Shown here piece by piece: positions 7,998 to 10,095 of a stretch of DNA of 10,095 bases. The position numbers and the translations under genes are program-made. A model generated the notes under the pieces. It was given only the letters and a program-made list of their open reading frames with translations, made no database searches and was not told the DNA's origin. Every line of letters begins with the position of its first letter. The first letter of the stretch is position 1. The stretch covers positions 1 through 10,095 of the forward strand of contig DDUE01000008.1 of assembly GCA_002344625.1 (NCBI GenBank). Direction: 5' to 3'. The DNA comes from Rhodocyclaceae bacterium UBA2346. GTDB taxonomy: Bacteria; Pseudomonadota; Gammaproteobacteria; Burkholderiales; Rhodocyclaceae.

Positions 7998-8670
7998 CGA
8001 CGTAGCGCAGCGGGCCTGACGGGTCGATCGCATCGAACGGATAGCAGGTGATCAGGGTGAGGCGGTTGCCGGTGCCGTCCTGCGCCAGCACCGCGACCTC
8101 GCGTTTGTCGACGATGCGCGTCGTGCGCACGCTGTAGGTCGTGGTCCGACCCGGGGCATGCGCGAGTTCGAGCAGATCGCCTTCGCGCAGCTCGCGCAGG
8201 AACGCGAAGTGGGTGTCGCGGTGCGCCCCGATCGCGACGTTGCCGGGCGTGCCGGGCAGGGCGGTGCCGTGTACATGCCCGGGTCCGAAGGCGATGGTGC
8301 GGCCGTCCGCTCCGGCGAGTATGTGCCGGGCCAGGGCCAGGCGCGGAACGCTCAGGTGCGCGAGCGGCCAGGTGTCGGCCCACGGCCACGGCCTGGGGTG
8401 GGGCTCGCCGGCGAGCTTGCGTGCCCAGGCCTGCTCGATGAGGTGTTGCGCCAGGATCGCCTTGGCGTGAATCCAGGCGGCGTTGCCGAACTGCCACGCG
8501 GACAACAGCAGCGCGAGCGCAGCGAGTCCGCCGAACAGCGCGCGCCGCAGCGTGTGGCCCCGGTCGCGAGCCTCGCAGAAGTCGCGTGCGGGGTCGTGTG
8601 GCCAGGCGCGTTCGAGCGTCAGCGGGGCGGGGCAGTAAGGTTCGCTTGCGGGCGATGTCGAGAGGTTCAT
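7858..8670 (-). CDS. Class GN sortase (proteobacterial dedicated sortase system)
   Basis: Sortases are membrane-anchored cysteine transpeptidases that cleave a C-terminal sorting signal on a partner. Gram-negative class GN enzymes usually have a single partner encoded next to them. This 270-residue protein has a transmembrane segment at about 44-64 (ALFGGLAALALLLSAWQFG), then a sortase domain with His150 (AIGAHRDTHF), Cys209 (LITCYPFDAI) and Arg222 (GPLRYVV), the full catalytic triad. The ATG at 8670 is preferred over the upstream TTG at 8685: GGAG at 8680-8683 is nine bases away, and it starts four bases after the target-gene stop. Most of the domain ends near residue 228. The following 40 residues are an Ala/Pro/Arg-rich extension that overlaps the thioredoxin-like gene on the other strand. 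The family assignment is firm. Confidence 0.95.
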   Translation of the reverse strand: MNLSTSPASEPYCPAPLTLERAWPHDPARDFCEARDRGHTLRRALFGGLAALALLLSAWQFGNAAWIHAKAILAQHLIEQAWARKLAGEPHPRPWPWADTWPLAHLSVPRLALARHILAGADGRTIAFGPGHVHGTALPGTPGNVAIGAHRDTHFAFLRELREGDLLELAHAPGRTTTYSVRTTRIVDKREVAVLAQDGTGNRLTLITCYPFDAIDPSGPLRYVVTAEEIAAPAAPGGRPVPPRAAAARSGARLVRSRGPGAETPASATA

Positions 8671-8674
8671 GGGG

Positions 8675-10095
8675 TCAGGCTCCAAGGAAGCGGGCCGGGC
8701 CGCGTCGGCCCAGGAAGCGCAGCGCGAGACCGAGCAGCAGCAGCGTCGTGCCCAGCAGCAGGTTCATGCGGGCCGGGGTCGCGCCGCGCGGCAATTCGCC
8801 GAACACCGCCGCATGGTTCCAGCCCGCGGGCAGATTGGTCGGAATGGCCGAAGCATCGAGCGGGGCACCGTCGGGCCGGGCCGGTGTCCGATCGACCGCG
8901 ACCAGGCTGGTGTAGCGGCTCACCAGGTGATGGGCGAGCGCGAGCGCGGTGACGTCGGCGCGAATCTGGTCTTCGTCGGCACCGTCCCGGAGGCGGTCGA
9001 TCAGGGTGTCGATGCGTTGGCGCGCCCAGAGCGCAGCGATGCCGTCCGCTTTGTTCGCCTCGGCCAGTTCGATGCGTGATTCCCAGCGGATCGCGCCCGC
9101 CCGGGCGCTGACGACCACGCTGCCGCGCGCTTCGGCGAGCGCCGCCGCGAGCAGTACCGGTTCGCCCAGATACAGGTCGGGCAGCGCGTGTGCGCCGGCG
9201 TCGGCGGGCTGAGGGGTCTCCCAGCGTACTTCGACCCCTTTCAGGACGGGCGACGCCAGTTTCGCGAACAGTTCGCCCATGCGTTCGCCGACTTCGTCCA
9301 CCGAACCGATGTAGGTGAAGGTGCCGCGCCCGCTTTGCGCCGCCTTGCGCATGAAATGGCTGTTTGGCGCCGAGCCGATCCCCACCGTGAACAGGCGTGA
9401 ATCGCCCAGCCCCTGCGCAATCTGGGCGAACAGCGCGGATTCGTTGCCGACCGCGCCGTCGGTGAGGAACACGATCTGGCGGACCCGTTCGGGATGGTTC
9501 GCGCCGTCCAGCGCGAGCGCGAGCGCGCCGGCCATCTCGGTGCCGCCGTCGGCCTCGAGCCTGGCAACCCAGGCGAGCGCCCGTCGGGTGGCGTCGTCGT
9601 CGGCGTCGCGCGGGCTGTCGAACAGGCTGCGCGCGCTCGAGGCGAACGCGATGATGTTGAAGCGGTCGCTGGGCGACAGGCGCGAGATGGCCAGGGCCAG
9701 AGCCTCGCGCGCCTGCTCGATCGAGGTGCCGTGCATCGAGCCGGAGGTGTCGATGATGAAGATCACTTCGCGCGCCAGCGGCGCGTGGTCGGTGGTGAAC
9801 GAGGGCGGCACGACCATGACCAGGGCGTGATCCTGTCCGGCACCGGGTTCCACGAACAAGGTGGCCGAAGGGGCGTCGCCCGGCGCCAGCGTCCATTCGA
9901 GTTCGAAGTCGCGATCCGCCGGCACCGGGCCGTCGGCCAGCGTGGCGATGCGCCGGCTCGGGCCGGGCCGTTCGACATTCACCGGGTGGAATGCGCTGCG
10001 CACGCTGCCGATGGCCACGCCGGCCTCGATTTCGACCCTGAGCGCGACCGGATTGATCGGGCCGTCGTCGGGATGGCGCACCGGCGGCGTGATGC
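8675..10095 (-). CDS. VIT/VWA sortase-target protein (N-terminus beyond the window)
   Basis: This is the substrate of the adjacent sortase, of the family known as marine proteobacterial sortase target proteins. The visible 470-odd residues begin inside the VIT (vault/inter-alpha-trypsin) domain: the frame stays open to the edge, and ITPP-like residues precede the GTG at 10081, so that codon is internal. The von Willebrand factor A domain follows, with the metal site DTSGS (positions 9737-9751 on the minus strand), a downstream GGTEM threonine and FLTDG. The C-terminus is a sorting signal (8678-8794): LPRGA, a hydrophobic stretch (LLLGTTLLLLGLALRFLG) and RR...R. Family members run about 700 residues, so roughly 200 are missing. 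It probably acts at the outer face of the inner membrane or cell envelope. The stop is four bases before the sortase ATG, one operon. Confidence 0.95.
   Translation of the reverse strand, partial: ITPPVRHPDDGPINPVALRVEIEAGVAIGSVRSAFHPVNVERPGPSRRIATLADGPVPADRDFELEWTLAPGDAPSATLFVEPGAGQDHALVMVVPPSFTTDHAPLAREVIFIIDTSGSMHGTSIEQAREALALAISRLSPSDRFNIIAFASSARSLFDSPRDADDDATRRALAWVARLEADGGTEMAGALALALDGANHPERVRQIVFLTDGAVGNESALFAQIAQGLGDSRLFTVGIGSAPNSHFMRKAAQSGRGTFTYIGSVDEVGERMGELFAKLASPVLKGVEVRWETPQPADAGAHALPDLYLGEPVLLAAALAEARGSVVVSARAGAIRWESRIELAEANKADGIAALWARQRIDTLIDRLRDGADEDQIRADVTALALAHHLVSRYTSLVAVDRTPARPDGAPLDASAIPTNLPAGWNHAAVFGELPRGATPARMNLLLGTTLLLLGLALRFLGRRGPARFLGA
8678..8794 (-). other. C-terminal sortase sorting signal (LPRGA, helix, basic tail)
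   Basis: The last 39 residues of the VIT/VWA protein have the three parts of a sortase substrate signal: the pentapeptide LPRGA (8780-8794) followed by TPA, a membrane-spanning hydrophobic stretch, and a positively charged end (RFLGRRGPARFLGA). Compared with LPxT(A/G) motifs, glycine stands where the threonine acyl donor is expected. The neighbouring sortase is the obvious enzyme for it. Confidence 0.85.

Noticed and set aside
8670..8685. Longer sortase starting at TTG 8685
   Set aside because: The ATG at 8670 has a correctly placed GGAG and does not overlap the target gene; the TTG has no supporting ribosome site.
8667..9896. 409-codon minus-strand open frame shifted against the VIT/VWA gene
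   Set aside because: The other minus-strand frame contains the VWA metal site and sorting signal; this one is an Arg/Gly/Pro-rich out-of-frame translation.
10079..10081. GTG as the true start of the VIT/VWA gene
   Set aside because: The frame is open to the edge, the preceding residues (ITPP) fit the VIT domain, and the family is about 200 residues longer.

Overview
The window is GC-rich, gene-dense chromosomal DNA from a Gram-negative proteobacterium. The order hemA-prfA-prmC-grxD, a sigma-28-type flagellar promoter, an IscR-like site and a Gram-negative (class GN) sortase with its single target all fit Beta- or Gammaproteobacteria. The hemA-prfA-prmC-grxD order is, from memory, especially common in Betaproteobacteria (Rhodocyclales-like groups), but the exact taxon cannot be fixed from the sequence alone. 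There is no RNA gene, CRISPR array, insertion sequence or clear intrinsic terminator.

Left part (1-1414): a minus-strand gene (61-1134) encodes a 357-residue protein of unknown function with EF-hand-like calcium-binding loops in its second half. It has no signal peptide. Just upstream, on the same strand, lies a close match to the flagellar sigma-28 (FliA) promoter at 1168-1194, which suggests membership of the motility regulon. It is divergent from hemA. The gap between them holds a TATAAT-type promoter for hemA and a GC-rich hairpin.

Central plus-strand block (1415-5082): hemA (first committed step of tetrapyrrole synthesis), prfA (release factor 1) and prmC (methylates the GGQ glutamine of release factors) form a probable operon. 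grxD (CGFS monothiol glutaredoxin, Fe-S cluster trafficking) follows with its own sigma-70 promoter, which an IscR-type palindrome abuts and overlaps.

Central minus-strand block (7419 down to 5089): a small protein with a winged-helix-like N-terminus and basic tail, the DEAD-box helicase dbpA (50S assembly), and arfB (peptidyl-tRNA hydrolase that rescues stalled ribosomes) are packed with gaps of 3 and 9 bases and read as one operon. arfB ends six bases from grxD, so two translation-related clusters meet tail to tail.

Right part (7647-10095): a small cytoplasmic thioredoxin-like protein on the plus strand overlaps, 3' end to 3' end, a minus-strand sortase gene. Upstream of the sortase is its substrate, a VIT/von Willebrand factor A protein cut off at its N-terminus by the window edge. 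It ends in a sorting signal (LPRGA motif, hydrophobic helix, basic tail). This pair is the core of the proteobacterial dedicated sortase system. That system is known, but its motif here is unusual and the sortase carries an odd C-terminal extension.
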